Positions 7,696 through 16,934 are shown, counted from the stretch's first letter. The stretch: DNA of 58,740 nt from an uncultured Anaerolineales bacterium (GCA_903873975.1 CAIQQN010000015.1:1-58740); one strand, 5' to 3'. Notes: generated by a model not told the origin, from the letters alone. Numbers and translations: made by a program.

Positions 7696-7724
7696 ACTAT
7701 ACAACGAACTCCATCCATATTCAA
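7696..7724 (-). promoter_or_regulatory. Promoter for the TPR-like hypothetical gene
   Basis: On the minus strand TTGAAT (7724-7719) and TATAGT (7701-7696) are 17 nt apart. Predicted start about 7689, giving a leader of about 80 nt to the ATG at 7610. Confidence 0.55.
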
Positions 7725-7748
7725 GAGGGTATTTTATGGCCATATTTT

Positions 7749-7798
7749 TCCCCCTCTCCCGATGTGATTTTCCATCAGGGGAGGGGCAGAGGGTGAGG
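7749..7798. repeat. Dispersed inverted repeat, copy C
   Basis: Aligns without gaps to copy B over 50 nt. Arms 7751-7764 and 7773-7786 pair over 14 positions with one mismatch and one wobble. It lies in the gap between a minus-strand gene and the divergent gene starting at about 7990. Confidence 0.8.
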
Positions 7799-7846
7799 CT
7801 GAAAACTTGTACTTTGAGAAGACCCTGAACGAACTTCCAATAATGC

Positions 7847-7875
7847 TTGCATAATTAGAAAAAATGTTCTATAAT
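7847..7875 (+). promoter_or_regulatory. Promoter upstream of the GGQPGNTNA/IS402-like gene
   Basis: TTGCAT at 7847-7852 and TATAAT at 7870-7875, 17 nt apart. Predicted start about 7882, so the in-frame ATG at 7864 is inside the promoter and cannot be the start of this transcript's protein. Confidence 0.6.
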
Positions 7876-7989
7876 ACACATGGCAGCTCGCCTCTCATCC
7901 TCTGTGCTTTTTCGTCGCTTCATCAGATTCACTCCTGCTTTCTGCTCTCTGTTCTCTACTCTCTACCCTCCGTTCTCATCTTTACTCCC

Positions 7990-9261
7990 ATGCTCACCGC
8001 CGTCCCTCTAGCCTCTCCCCAGTTCCGACCTCTCCTGCCCGGTTCCCCTCCGCTTCCAAATCACCGCCAACACGGAACCTGCCCAGGGCGAAAGCGGGGC
8101 GGTCAGCCCGGCAACACCAACGCCTTCAGTCACGGGCTCTATTCCAGTCGGATCCCCCATGCTCCTTCTGCCCTCTTGTGGTCATCTCTTGCCTCGCACG
8201 AGTCCTCCACCCTGCCACAAGCCGAAAAGGGCGACACGATCGCGGCTCTCACCAGCAGTTTGGCAGAAAATCGCTTCAAGTTGCTGGATATCGTTCGCAT
8301 CACCGCAGACGGCTTGCCCTTCGCCGAAATGGCTGCCTGGCTGCGCGCCGCCGCCAGCATCGGTGGGACCATTGTCAAAGCAACCAGAGCCTTGCATGAA
8401 CTCGGCGGTCGGCAGGAGCATCTGCGCCGTCTTGTCAGGGATCTGCCCGCTCTCCTCCGCTGGGAATCCGGCCGCCGCGGCATTCCCGCCCAACCGATAT
8501 TCGTTCCTCTGGAGTTAAATAATTTGCACGCGAATTTGAGCCAGTCGGATCTTGGATGGCGATCTCCCCGTCTCACCGACCTCCAGTGGCTGCTCCTGCA
8601 GGAAACCTTCCTCAACTTGCATGTCGACCTTGATTCTTACCGGAAATACCGCCGTCGCAAGCCTCTACCTTCTGACCGCTTCCTCTTCGATGGCATCCTT
8701 TGGAAACTGGCGAACGGCCTCCGCTGGCAGGATCTGCGAGGGATGTATCCTGTGCGCCTCTGCCAGGATCTCTACCGGGCGCTCTGTCGCGCGGGGTACA
8801 TGCAGTCCATTCTCGAACAGCTCCAATGGCATCTCAACGTCTTTGGTGAGACACCCCTGGCTGAACTTGTCGAACGGGGCTGCTTTGAGATATCCGGGCT
8901 TCGCGTTATTCTCTCTCCCTCTGAAGACCTGACCTGGGAGAAGTACACCGCCCTGCTCCTGCTCCAGCAGGGCTACCAAGTCCGCCGGACCATCCAGCGG
9001 GAAGCGGACTTGGAACGTCGCCGCCGGGGAAACTTCTACCGTCTGCCTGCCATGCGGCTCTCACATTTACATCCTCAGCCTGCCCGGCCGCCCTCGTCTC
9101 CTTCGTCGCCCGGTAAGAATGATCGTGATGGATTTTTGCACCGCGTGGAATCCTGCGGACGCCAGCCTCAAGGTTGTATAATAGGCGGAATAAATCTGGA
9201 TTGGAGTTTGAATGACGGAAAAGAAAACCCTCCTGGCTGTATTGGCCCACCCCGACGATGA
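7990..9261 (+). CDS. GGQPGNTNA-motif protein fused to an IS402-like (DUF4096) domain
   Basis: From the ATG at 7990 the protein is 423 residues. Near the N-terminus is KRGGQPGNTNAFSHGLYSS, a motif common in small DNA-binding, terminase-like or orphan proteins of Chloroflexi and phages. The middle and C-terminal part, from SPRLTDLQWLLLQETFLNL through DGILWKLANGLRWQDL to ILEQLQWHL, matches the pattern of the IS402/IS5-type DUF4096 domain at the start of some transposases. No DDE catalytic domain and no terminal inverted repeats were found, so this is not a complete insertion sequence. The start is uncertain because there is no ribosome-binding site. The 3' end overlaps the next gene by 50 bp. 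It may be a domesticated transposase remnant or a regulator. Confidence 0.6.
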   Translation: MLTAVPLASPQFRPLLPGSPPLPNHRQHGTCPGRKRGGQPGNTNAFSHGLYSSRIPHAPSALLWSSLASHESSTLPQAEKGDTIAALTSSLAENRFKLLDIVRITADGLPFAEMAAWLRAAASIGGTIVKATRALHELGGRQEHLRRLVRDLPALLRWESGRRGIPAQPIFVPLELNNLHANLSQSDLGWRSPRLTDLQWLLLQETFLNLHVDLDSYRKYRRRKPLPSDRFLFDGILWKLANGLRWQDLRGMYPVRLCQDLYRALCRAGYMQSILEQLQWHLNVFGETPLAELVERGCFEISGLRVILSPSEDLTWEKYTALLLLQQGYQVRRTIQREADLERRRRGNFYRLPAMRLSHLHPQPARPPSSPSSPGKNDRDGFLHRVESCGRQPQGCIIGGINLDWSLNDGKENPPGCIGPPRR

Positions 9262-10057
9262 ATCCTTCGGCATGGGTGGCACGTTGGCGCTGTACGCTTC
9301 GCGCGGCGTTGATGTTCACTTGGTCTGTGCCACGCGCGGGGAGGTTGGGGAAGTGGCTCCGGAGATGCTGGAAGGATTCGAATCCATCGCCAAACTGCGC
9401 GAGTCTGAACTGCGCTGCGCCGCGGGAATATTGGGGCTGGCAGGTATCCATTTTCTGGACTACCGTGACTCGGGCATGCCCGGTTCGCCGGATAACACCC
9501 ACCCTCAGGCGTTGGCCGCCCAGCCGCTGGATGAAGTAGCCAGGAATGTGGTCTGCTATATCCGTGAACTGAAACCGCAGGTTGTCCTGACCTTCGACCC
9601 GATCGGCGGATACCGTCACCCGGACCACATTGCCATCCAGCGGGCGACGGTACGCGCCTTCGAGCAGGCGGGGAATCCGGATTTCGCCCCGGAAAGTCTC
9701 CCGACCTATGCACCGCAGCGTTTATACTTGCACAAGATGCCAAACGGACTCCTGAAGTTGGCCGTCAAGGTCCTCCCCCTCATTGGCAAAGATCCTCACA
9801 AGTTTGGCTCCAATGGCGATATTGACCTGGTTCCCATCGCCGAGGTGGATTTCCCCACCAATGCCCGCATCGACATCCACTCCGTGCTGAAGAAAAAGGG
9901 AGCCGCCGGGGCCTGTCATGCCAGCCAAGGCGGGGGACGCATGGGCGGCGGTATCGTCAGTCTCCTGATGCGCCTGTTCAGCCGCACGGAATCGTTTATG
10001 CGCCTCTATCCACCGGTGGCGGAGGGGGAAAAGGTCACCAGGGATCTGTTTGCATAG
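9212..10057 (+). CDS. PIG-L/LmbE-family zinc deacetylase
   Basis: A 281-residue protein of the GlcNAc-PI de-N-acetylase (MshB/BshB/LmbE) family, which removes N-acetyl groups from amino-sugar substrates. The zinc and catalytic motif AHPDDE is at 12-17 and the second motif HPDH at 136-139. The substrate here is unknown; MshB and BshB act in low-molecular-weight thiol synthesis, but no partner genes for that are in view. The start at 9212 has TGGAG upstream and a TATAAT at 9177-9182, inside the preceding gene, so it probably has its own transcript. The C-terminal half carries a basic, Gly-rich insert (KKKGAAGACHASQGGG). Confidence 0.85.
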   Translation: MTEKKTLLAVLAHPDDESFGMGGTLALYASRGVDVHLVCATRGEVGEVAPEMLEGFESIAKLRESELRCAAGILGLAGIHFLDYRDSGMPGSPDNTHPQALAAQPLDEVARNVVCYIRELKPQVVLTFDPIGGYRHPDHIAIQRATVRAFEQAGNPDFAPESLPTYAPQRLYLHKMPNGLLKLAVKVLPLIGKDPHKFGSNGDIDLVPIAEVDFPTNARIDIHSVLKKKGAAGACHASQGGGRMGGGIVSLLMRLFSRTESFMRLYPPVAEGEKVTRDLFA

Positions 10058-10143
10058 CGGGAACTCTTTCAGCCGTATCTTCGTCTTATAAAGATAGCTT
10101 GGGTTCATGATAGAATACCGGGATTGTTCACAAAGGCACAAAT

Positions 10144-10893
10144 ATGACCGATACCGCTCCCAATACCCGTCGCTTTGGTTTCAAAAACATCCTGGCCTTT
10201 TTGATCCATCCCCGCCAGGGTGTGGAGCGCCTGGCTGCCGATGACAAACCAGCCTGGCTGATGCCCATGCTGGTTTTGTCCATTCTGTTCCTCCTGCGCA
10301 CGATTGTCAGCGGGTATCTCCAGGCTCATGCGGCCGCCATGGGACAGGCCGCTTTACCGGCCGACTGGCAGTATTGGACAACCGACATGCAGAACAACTA
10401 CATGCAGGCCATCCAGGCTACCCAGGGACCAGTGTTTGTTTACGTCATCCCGGCTGTGATCGGGCTGGCAAAGTTGTGGCTGGGCTGGCTCATTTTAGGC
10501 GGTCTGCTGCACCTGGCCTCCACGCTGCTGGGGGGACGCGGGTCGATGCGTTCGGTTTTAAATCTGGCAGCCTGGGCCTGCCTTCCATTCGCCTTGCGCG
10601 ACCTGGTGCGGGTGGTCTTCATGCTCATCGCTAAGCATCCGATTGCCAGCCCGGGACTTTCGGGCTTCGGCGGCATATTATTCCTGAGCAAAGTACTGGC
10701 GAGCGTGGACGTGTTCTTTGTCTGGTTCGCCGTCCTGCTGGGAATCGGCTTGCGCGTAACAGATAACCTTACCGTGGGAAAAGCAGTCGTGGTTGTGGTG
10801 GTGGTATTGCTCATTGTTCTCTCGGTGCAGGGCGGGTTGGGGACATTAAGCGCCTCCTTGGGCGGGATGATGATCACCCGTCCGTTCTTCTAA
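10144..10893 (+). CDS. Yip1-family integral membrane protein
   Basis: A 249-residue protein with a cytosolic N-terminus (IHPRQGVERL at about 20-29, typical of the bacterial Yip1 domain) and about five membrane segments, including a run of valines near residue 220. Bacterial Yip1 proteins have no settled function. The ATG has AAAGG upstream. It ends 16 nt before the ABC ATPase gene and probably belongs to the same operon, so it may help assemble or regulate that transporter. Confidence 0.75.
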   Translation: MTDTAPNTRRFGFKNILAFLIHPRQGVERLAADDKPAWLMPMLVLSILFLLRTIVSGYLQAHAAAMGQAALPADWQYWTTDMQNNYMQAIQATQGPVFVYVIPAVIGLAKLWLGWLILGGLLHLASTLLGGRGSMRSVLNLAAWACLPFALRDLVRVVFMLIAKHPIASPGLSGFGGILFLSKVLASVDVFFVWFAVLLGIGLRVTDNLTVGKAVVVVVVVLLIVLSVQGGLGTLSASLGGMMITRPFF

Positions 10894-10909
10894 GATTTCA
10901 ACCTCTTCA

Positions 10910-11614
10910 ATGCAAACCCCGTTTATCCGCATTTCAGACCTGACCAAACACTTCCAGATGGGCGGTACCACTGTGCGTGCCTTGGATGGCATTGACTTGG
11001 ATATTCCGCAGAAGAGTTTTACCGTGGTGATGGGGCCTTCCGGGTCCGGTAAGAGCACGCTGCTCTACCTGCTGGGCGGGCTGGATCGGCCCACCAGCGG
11101 CCAGATTGCAGTCAACGGGCAGCGCTTGGACGGGATGGACGAGAACAAGCTGGCGCTGTTTCGCCGCCAGACGGTGGGGTTCATCTTCCAGTCATTCAAC
11201 CTAATCCAGAGCATGACTGCCGAAGAGAATGTTGGCTTTCCCATGCTGTTCGCCGGGATTGCACCTAAAGAGCGCACGCGCCGTTCAAAGGACCTGTTGG
11301 AACAGGTGGGGCTGGCGGACCGTGGTCGTCATCGCCCGAGTGAACTCTCCGGCGGGGAGCAGCAGCGGGTGGCTGCCGCCCGGGCGCTGGTCAACAATCC
11401 CGGCCTGATCCTGGCGGATGAGCCGACCGGCAACCTGGATACGACCAGTGGAGTTGGGATTATGCAATTACTGGCAGACTTGCACCAATCCGGGCGCGCT
11501 GTGCTGGTGGTGACGCACGACCCGCGTATGTCGCGCTTTGCCACGCATAAGGTTTTTCTTTTGGATGGAAAGGCAGTCAATGAGAAGGAATATCGCACCG
11601 CCAGCCTTGAGTAA
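10910..11614 (+). CDS. ABC transporter ATP-binding protein, MacB/LolD type
   Basis: A 234-residue ATPase with Walker [10 protein letters not shown] (42-50), Q-loop Q94, signature LSGGE (146-150), Walker [12 protein letters not shown] (catalytic E171) and H-loop H203. The FIFQSFNLI stretch and the TAEENV sequence after it are typical of the LolD/MacB/FtsE-like group that drives mechanotransmission rather than import. The partner permease is at 13602-14942. No ribosome-binding site precedes the ATG, so translation may depend on coupling with the gene 16 nt upstream. Confidence 0.92.
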   Translation: MQTPFIRISDLTKHFQMGGTTVRALDGIDLDIPQKSFTVVMGPSGSGKSTLLYLLGGLDRPTSGQIAVNGQRLDGMDENKLALFRRQTVGFIFQSFNLIQSMTAEENVGFPMLFAGIAPKERTRRSKDLLEQVGLADRGRHRPSELSGGEQQRVAAARALVNNPGLILADEPTGNLDTTSGVGIMQLLADLHQSGRAVLVVTHDPRMSRFATHKVFLLDGKAVNEKEYRTASLE

Positions 11615-11624
11615 AGGAGCATAT

Positions 11625-13367
11625 ATGAAACGTCAATCCATCGCGTTGTTTGGGTACGTCATTCTAATGGTTTTGGCCGCAGCCGTGTTTCCCATCCCAG
11701 CCATGGCGGCGCCTTCCATTTTGAGTGTTTCCCCCAACTTGGTTGTCAACGATATTTCGAATGTAATTACGATCCATGGAATGGGCTTTGAGGCTGGTAC
11801 ACTGGTCAAGGTTGGCAGTACGGCTGTCTCGACGACGGTCGATGCTGCTGATACCCTCAGGGCGATCATTCCGGCGGGATTTGCACCCGGTGCGTATACC
11901 GTGCTGGTCACCAATCCGGACCAGACCACTACATCGCTGCCAGCCGGGCTGACGGTGGTCGCTCCGACAGTTTTACCGTCTCCTACATTGATACCTACCC
12001 TGACGCCCACTTTGGCTCCATTTTCCCGGCCCCAGATCGTGATTGACTCGTATTCCCTGAGCGTCGATTCCGTCCGCTATGGGCAGGATTTTAACCTGAA
12101 TATGAGCCTGGACAATGCTGGCGGTTCCACAGCTTATGGGATCCAGGTGATCTTCACATCCAGCGACTTGTTGATGCTGAAGAACGGTGGAGTGATTGTG
12201 GCAGGGACTCTTGGCGTGGTTGGCAAGGCAAATTTCAGCCAGACGATGACCGCGGCCGCTTCGTTGTATGGAGTTACCAGGGTCAGTGTTGAGATGGGTG
12301 TCAGTTATTATGATGATAAAGGTACAACTTACTCCGATAAATTTACTCTCATCTTTCCGGTCGCCGATATCTACAGCGGCGGTGGTTCCGCAAGCGTCGC
12401 CACTGCCACTCCCACTCCCACTGGGGTGCATCGTCCGCAGTTGGTGGTGATGAGCTACCAAACGGATGCTGATCCGTTGCAGCCGGGTGTCCAGTTCACT
12501 TTGAGCATGTCGGTGCAGAACGTGGGTAATGTCGCCGCTAAGGGTGTGACGATGATTATTGGCGGAGGGTCGGCTTCCGGGTCCGGGAGCGGGACTCCCC
12601 AATCGGGAGTATCCGGTGGAAACGGTGAGTTTTCTAATTTTGCCCCGGTCGGCTCGTCGAACATCCAGTCGTTGGGAGACCTGCCGCCGGGTGCGATTCT
12701 AACCGCCGCCCAGAGGCTGGTTGTTAATGTGTCCACCAATCCAGGCGCTTACCCGATGAAAGTCACGTTTTCATATCTTGACGACCGGGGAAACTCGGTC
12801 AACGACGAGCAGGTCATTACACTGTTGGTTTACAACTTGCCGAATGTGGATGTGAGCTTCTATCAACCGGTTGGGATGCTGGTTGCCGGGCAGTCCAACC
12901 TGCTTCCACTTCAAGTGGTAAGTCTTGGTAAGCGCACGGTCGTGCTGGGGAAGATGACAGTGGAGAGCAGCGGCGGGACGGTGGAGAACGGTGAGGGGCT
13001 GGTCGGTTCGTTGGATCCGGGTGGGTATTTCACCCTGGATGCGATGCTTACTCCGAACGCACCCGGACCGCTCGACCTGACTATTACCATTGAATACACG
13101 GACGATTTCAACCAGGCCCGTACGGTAACCCAGACCCTGACGCTGGATGTCACCGACATGGCACTCGAACCGACTCCGGACCTGTCTGCGCCGGGCGGGG
13201 GAAAGGGTGAATCGACCGCTCCGGAGTCTATCTGGCAAAAGATCTGGCGGTTCATTCTGGGATTGTTCGGGCTCGATAGTGGGTCTCCTTCAATCGCCAC
13301 CCCTTCCATTGAACAGCCTACCGCGATCCCGATCATCCCCGGTGGTATCCCGGGCGGTAAAGGTTAA
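11625..13367 (+). CDS. Exported IPT/TIG and CARDB-domain protein of the ABC cluster
   Basis: A 580-residue secreted protein. Residues 1-28 are a signal peptide (cleavage after AMA). Residues about 29-105 are an IPT/TIG Ig-like domain; a Pro/Thr linker follows ([10 protein letters not shown]), then at least three CARDB-like adhesion or transport modules built on a YGxxFxLxxSLDNAG-type repeat, with a Gly-rich segment between two of them. The C-terminal region has an amphipathic stretch [14 protein letters not shown] and a Pro/Ile tail. AAAGGAG sits 5 nt before the ATG and overlaps the ATPase stop. Its position between ATPase and permease suggests it replaces the HlyD/MacA-type adaptor of a MacAB system; that is inferred. 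Confidence 0.8.
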   Translation: MKRQSIALFGYVILMVLAAAVFPIPAMAAPSILSVSPNLVVNDISNVITIHGMGFEAGTLVKVGSTAVSTTVDAADTLRAIIPAGFAPGAYTVLVTNPDQTTTSLPAGLTVVAPTVLPSPTLIPTLTPTLAPFSRPQIVIDSYSLSVDSVRYGQDFNLNMSLDNAGGSTAYGIQVIFTSSDLLMLKNGGVIVAGTLGVVGKANFSQTMTAAASLYGVTRVSVEMGVSYYDDKGTTYSDKFTLIFPVADIYSGGGSASVATATPTPTGVHRPQLVVMSYQTDADPLQPGVQFTLSMSVQNVGNVAAKGVTMIIGGGSASGSGSGTPQSGVSGGNGEFSNFAPVGSSNIQSLGDLPPGAILTAAQRLVVNVSTNPGAYPMKVTFSYLDDRGNSVNDEQVITLLVYNLPNVDVSFYQPVGMLVAGQSNLLPLQVVSLGKRTVVLGKMTVESSGGTVENGEGLVGSLDPGGYFTLDAMLTPNAPGPLDLTITIEYTDDFNQARTVTQTLTLDVTDMALEPTPDLSAPGGGKGESTAPESIWQKIWRFILGLFGLDSGSPSIATPSIEQPTAIPIIPGGIPGGKG

Positions 13368-13465
13368 AAACGCCTATGATCGATAGATCACGAAAAAATG
13401 TGGAAACGACTTCAGTTGTTCGTTTAAGTGGTCAGTCGAAAATAATTTTACAAAACTATGCTTTT

Positions 13466-13483
13466 GGCGGCGTCCCCGCCGCC
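13466..13483. repeat. Short GC-rich hairpin between CARDB gene and permease
   Basis: GGCGGCG (13466-13472) and CGCCGCC (13477-13483) form a 7-bp stem with a TCCC loop in an otherwise AT-rich 234-nt spacer. There is no U-tract; it may slow transcription or protect the mRNA. No gene is seen in the spacer. Confidence 0.5.
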
Positions 13484-13601
13484 GAGGATGGTGGTTTGAG
13501 CAACAATGTTATTCTAAAGAGTTTCGGCGAATTACTTAGAAACCAACGATTGCTGCTGTTACACAACTGTTTTCGTGAAATGCTGATGATTGAGTTTCAC
13601 G

Positions 13602-14942
13602 ATGAAATTGCTTGATATCGTCCGTCTCATCTTTGGTAACCTCAACCGCCGTAAAGGGCGCGTGGCTTTGACCGCGGTGGGTGTAGTGATTGGTACGGCC
13701 GCGGTCGTGATCCTGGTCTCACTTGCAATCGGGTTGCAGAAAAATGCGAACGAACAGCTTTACGGTATCGGTGACCTGACGCAGATCCAGGTTTCTCCGG
13801 CGTACGGTCAAGGGATGGTGGTCAGTGTCGGTGGCGGCGGAGGGGGAGGCAAAAGCGTAAGTGCTGGCAGCAGTTCCCAGGGCCCTAAACTGCTTACCAA
13901 CCTTGCCCTGAATGATTTTCGCCTCATCCCCGGTGTGGTGGCTGTCATCCCGCGCGATTACATGATGGGAGGCCTGACCATTAAATATCACCGCCTGGAG
14001 GCTGGCGCGAATATCATCGGCATCGGGACGGATGACCTGGGAGAGCTTGGCTTGGAAGCCACCCAGGGCGGGGTGGAACTGGCGCGCGGCACCGTCATTA
14101 TTGGCCCGAATGTGGCCAGCAATTTTTACGACCCGAACCAGCGTCCCGGCCAGCAGCCACCCGCCGCGCCTGACCTCTATGACCAGCAATTGGTGTTGAT
14201 CTTTATTAAATATGACCTGAATGGCAACGAAATCCATAAGACCTTGACTTATCGTGTAGCCGGAGTGCTGGCCCAGACTCAAGGTGAATCCGACTGGTCC
14301 ATCTACATGCGGCTGGACGAGTTGAAGGCGCTGAACGAATGGGCCATGGGACGCCGGATCAATTACAACAAGGATGGTTATAGCCTGGTGATCGTCAAAG
14401 TCGATAATGTGAACAATGTGCTGGATATCAATGACCAGATTACTGCCATGGGATATCAGGCATATACCCCCCAGTCATTTGTGAAGGGGATCAACAATTT
14501 CTACCTGGTCCTTCAGATCATTTTCGGCGGTGTGGGGGCGATAGCCTTGCTCGTTGCTGCGATTGGGATCGCCAACACAATGGCGATGGCCATTCTGGAA
14601 CGGACGCGCGAGATTGGCCTGATGAAAGCGGTCGGTGCGACCAACCGGGATGTGCTCTCCATCTTTCTCGGCGAAGCCGCCGGGATTGGCTTCCTGGGAG
14701 GTCTGGGCGGGGTGCTGATCGGCTGGCTGGCGGGACAGGGCATCAACGTTATCGCCTTGGTGTATTTGGCCCAGCAGTCGGCCAGTCAGGGCGGTGTGCC
14801 GCCCAGTGTGGCGGTCTCCACCCCGGCCTGGCTGCCGATATTTGCCTTGGTGTTTGCCACGCTGATCGGACTCATATCCGGACTTTACCCGGCTTTGCGG
14901 GCTGCCACGCTCGTACCGGTGCAGGCGCTGAAATACGAATAA
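13602..14942 (+). CDS. MacB-like ABC transporter permease (FtsX family)
   Basis: A 446-residue permease. One membrane helix (about 20-45) is followed by a large extracytoplasmic MacB_PCD domain with a Gly-rich loop (GGGGGGGK), then three C-terminal FtsX helices (from about 310), with the coupling sequence ERTREIGLMKAVGAT between the first two, as in MacB/FtsX proteins. The ATG at 13602 is preferred to an upstream TTG at 13590 because the sequence from MKLLDIVRLIFGNL on matches the family; no clear ribosome-binding site is seen. With the ATPase at 10910 it forms a complete mechanotransmission-type ABC system. A terminator follows. Confidence 0.9.
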   Translation: MKLLDIVRLIFGNLNRRKGRVALTAVGVVIGTAAVVILVSLAIGLQKNANEQLYGIGDLTQIQVSPAYGQGMVVSVGGGGGGGKSVSAGSSSQGPKLLTNLALNDFRLIPGVVAVIPRDYMMGGLTIKYHRLEAGANIIGIGTDDLGELGLEATQGGVELARGTVIIGPNVASNFYDPNQRPGQQPPAAPDLYDQQLVLIFIKYDLNGNEIHKTLTYRVAGVLAQTQGESDWSIYMRLDELKALNEWAMGRRINYNKDGYSLVIVKVDNVNNVLDINDQITAMGYQAYTPQSFVKGINNFYLVLQIIFGGVGAIALLVAAIGIANTMAMAILERTREIGLMKAVGATNRDVLSIFLGEAAGIGFLGGLGGVLIGWLAGQGINVIALVYLAQQSASQGGVPPSVAVSTPAWLPIFALVFATLIGLISGLYPALRAATLVPVQALKYE

Positions 14943-14962
14943 TGTTATTTCGCCGATGATTA

Positions 14963-15000
14963 GGCAGGGCGGACCTGAACGTCCGTCTTGCCCACTTCTT
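14963..15000. terminator. Bidirectional terminator between converging genes
   Basis: Arms GGCAGGGCGGAC (14963-14974) and GTCCGTCTTGCC (14981-14992) pair over 12 positions with wobbles around a 6-nt loop, followed by CACTTCTTTC. It lies between the permease stop (plus) and the phosphatase stop (minus). Confidence 0.65.
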
Positions 15001-15009
15001 TCGCCGCTC

Positions 15010-15636
15010 CTACGGTTTTGGAAAGGAAAACGGGGGAATGAGATTGAGCGCCAGTAGTTTTACGGCGGAGCCATCCATTTTCAAGATCGTCACCGAACCG
15101 GTTAGTGCGGTTAGTCGCTGAAAGTTGTCCAACTGCAAGCCGAGATAATGAGCCACTGCCAGTTTGATCGGGTCGGCATGAAAGACCACCGCAATCAGTT
15201 CATCCCCATGCGCACTAGCGATCGCGTTCAGGGTGCGCACGATCCGCTCCTGTGCGTGGACGAACGTTTCACCTCCCGGGAACTGGAATTTCGATGGGGT
15301 CTCCTGGATCACTTTCCAGAGCCTGGTGTGACCCAGTGCTTTCCAGGAACGACCCTCCCATTGGCCGACATCGATATCGGTCAGGTCTGGACGGAGTTGG
15401 ATTCCCAGCCCGATGGACTGCGCCAGTGGTTCTGCGGTCTCGACCGCGCGTTCCAGCGGGCTGGAATAAACCACTTTGATGGGCAGCCGGTTTAATGCCC
15501 CAGCGATTTCTGCCGCCTGTTCCTGCCCGCGTTTGTTGAGATGAATACCGGGGATATGTCCGGGCAATTTATTTCTTGCCAGATAATCGTTTTCGCCGTG
15601 ACGGATGAGGAGCAGGGTTGGCATGGGATTTGTCAA
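15010..15636 (-). CDS. Histidine phosphatase (phosphoglycerate mutase superfamily)
   Basis: A 208-residue protein with the RHGE motif (LLIRHGEND, catalytic His13), the SSPLERAVETA motif and the late FHADPIK motif carrying the second histidine. Its start codon overlaps the stop of the upstream FAD gene (ATGA at 15636-15633), so the two are translationally coupled; an internal ATG at 15624 is an alternative. The substrate is unknown; family members act on sugar phosphates, nucleotides or adenosylcobalamin precursors. Last gene of a three-gene minus-strand operon. Confidence 0.85.
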   Translation of the reverse strand: MTNPMPTLLLIRHGENDYLARNKLPGHIPGIHLNKRGQEQAAEIAGALNRLPIKVVYSSPLERAVETAEPLAQSIGLGIQLRPDLTDIDVGQWEGRSWKALGHTRLWKVIQETPSKFQFPGGETFVHAQERIVRTLNAIASAHGDELIAVVFHADPIKLAVAHYLGLQLDNFQRLTALTGSVTILKMDGSAVKLLALNLIPPFSFPKP

Positions 15637-16934
15637 TCCGTTTTTTCTTCCATCATCATCCTCGCCGCCCGCCTCCCGATCTCCACGGCAAAATTTGTCC
15701 CCCGGTCCCAGGGATATACCTGACTCATCGAAGTAAAATACACCCCCTCCACCGGCGTTTCGATGGCTGGGATATTCTGCGAATGGTTCACCAGCGGAAC
15801 TGGCTGTGCGTAGGTCGTGCGGAACAGCCAGGCTTTGCGCACCCAGTCCCGCTCGAACTTGGGGTTGAACTTTTTCAAAGTGGGCAGGAAGCGCTCCAAG
15901 AGTTCCTCCTGGTTCAGTCGGAAGAACTCGTGCTCCGGTTCAAGGTAATCGCCCATGTAGACGATATGATCACCACCGAAATGCTCTGGCGAAACATAAT
16001 TGGTGTGCTCCACCAGCGCCAGGAACGGGTAGCCCGCCGACTTCGGCAGATTGTACCAGTAATATCCTTCCTCTGACAGTTGCTGCTTGAGCGTCAGGGC
16101 GATCACCACCGCCCCCATGGATTTCATACTCCTCAACCCACGCAGATACTCCTCGGGCAAAGAAGGGACGAGCCGGGCCATTGCTTCGGGTGAGAGCGTC
16201 ACCAGGACTTTGTCGAACACATCAGCCTTCTCACACCGGACCGTTACGGCACTGGAACCTGCCGCGTGCTCGATGAGCGTGACCGGCATCTGGAGGCGGA
16301 TCTCGGCGCCCATTTCTCGCAGCCTGTCTGCGAACAGATTGGCGAAGTTCTGGAAACCGCCCTCGAACGTACCCAGGCGCGTGGTGCGGGCTTTAAGACG
16401 GGCCCACATCCAGGCCATGGTCACATGCTTGTAGTAATGCTCGCCAAATTTGCCAATGACCAGCGGTTCCCACATCATCTCGTAGACCTTCTTCCCGGCC
16501 CATTTTCGCATCCATTCATCCACGGTATATTTTTCCAGGGCTCTCCAATTATTCGTCAGGCGCAGGAACAGGCCTACCAACCCGAAGCGGATTTTGTTGA
16601 AACCGAAGCCCAGTCCGGGGAAGAGCAGCGCCTTGACGATCGAATCGAAGGGGTAGAACTTCCCATTGTGGTACATGACCGTCAGCGGGCGTGGAAAGAG
16701 TACCTTATCCTCCCAACCCAGTTCCTTGATAAGACCGAGCATGTACTTATCGCTGGCAAACCAATGGTGGTAGAACTTCTCCACCGACCAGTCCCAGCCA
16801 GGTTCCTTGAACCCGCTTGCCAGCCCGCCAGCGTAATCCGCAACCTCGAAAATGGTCACTTTGTGACCTGCTTTGGTCAAATCGTAAGCGGCTGCCATGC
16901 CGCTGAACCCTGCCCCGATGATCGCGATCTTCAT
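15633..16934 (-). CDS. NAD(P)/FAD-dependent amine oxidase-like oxidoreductase
   Basis: A 433-residue flavoprotein of the amine-oxidase/protoporphyrinogen-oxidase/phytoene-desaturase superfamily. The dinucleotide motif GAGFSGMAAAYDL follows the first strand, and the C-terminal FAD motif is VYFTSMSQVYPWDRGTN. The ATG at 16934 is chosen over the upstream TTG at 16952 because MKIAIIGAGFSG begins the Rossmann strand directly, with GGAG upstream. Its position after a flippase-like membrane protein hints at a lipid or polyprenyl substrate, but the reaction cannot be assigned. Confidence 0.82.
   Translation of the reverse strand: MKIAIIGAGFSGMAAAYDLTKAGHKVTIFEVADYAGGLASGFKEPGWDWSVEKFYHHWFASDKYMLGLIKELGWEDKVLFPRPLTVMYHNGKFYPFDSIVKALLFPGLGFGFNKIRFGLVGLFLRLTNNWRALEKYTVDEWMRKWAGKKVYEMMWEPLVIGKFGEHYYKHVTMAWMWARLKARTTRLGTFEGGFQNFANLFADRLREMGAEIRLQMPVTLIEHAAGSSAVTVRCEKADVFDKVLVTLSPEAMARLVPSLPEEYLRGLRSMKSMGAVVIALTLKQQLSEEGYYWYNLPKSAGYPFLALVEHTNYVSPEHFGGDHIVYMGDYLEPEHEFFRLNQEELLERFLPTLKKFNPKFERDWVRKAWLFRTTYAQPVPLVNHSQNIPAIETPVEGVYFTSMSQVYPWDRGTNFAVEIGRRAARMMMEEKTD

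Larger units (their letters stand above)
7611..7989. other. Divergent intergenic region with two promoters and repeat copy C
   Basis: Holds the minus-strand promoter at 7696-7724, repeat copy C, and the plus-strand promoter at 7847-7875. From about 7885 to 7990 the plus strand is strongly pyrimidine-rich (runs of CTCT and TTCT) and shows no ribosome-binding site. Confidence 0.6.

Noticed and set aside
7990-9261. A complete insertion sequence of the IS5 family
   Set aside because: No DDE domain, no flanking inverted repeats and no target duplication were found; only a DUF4096-like domain is present.
13376-13615. A 79-codon plus-strand frame between the CARDB gene and the permease
   Set aside because: No ribosome-binding site, overlap with the permease start, and it spans a GC-rich hairpin; the composition is not convincing.
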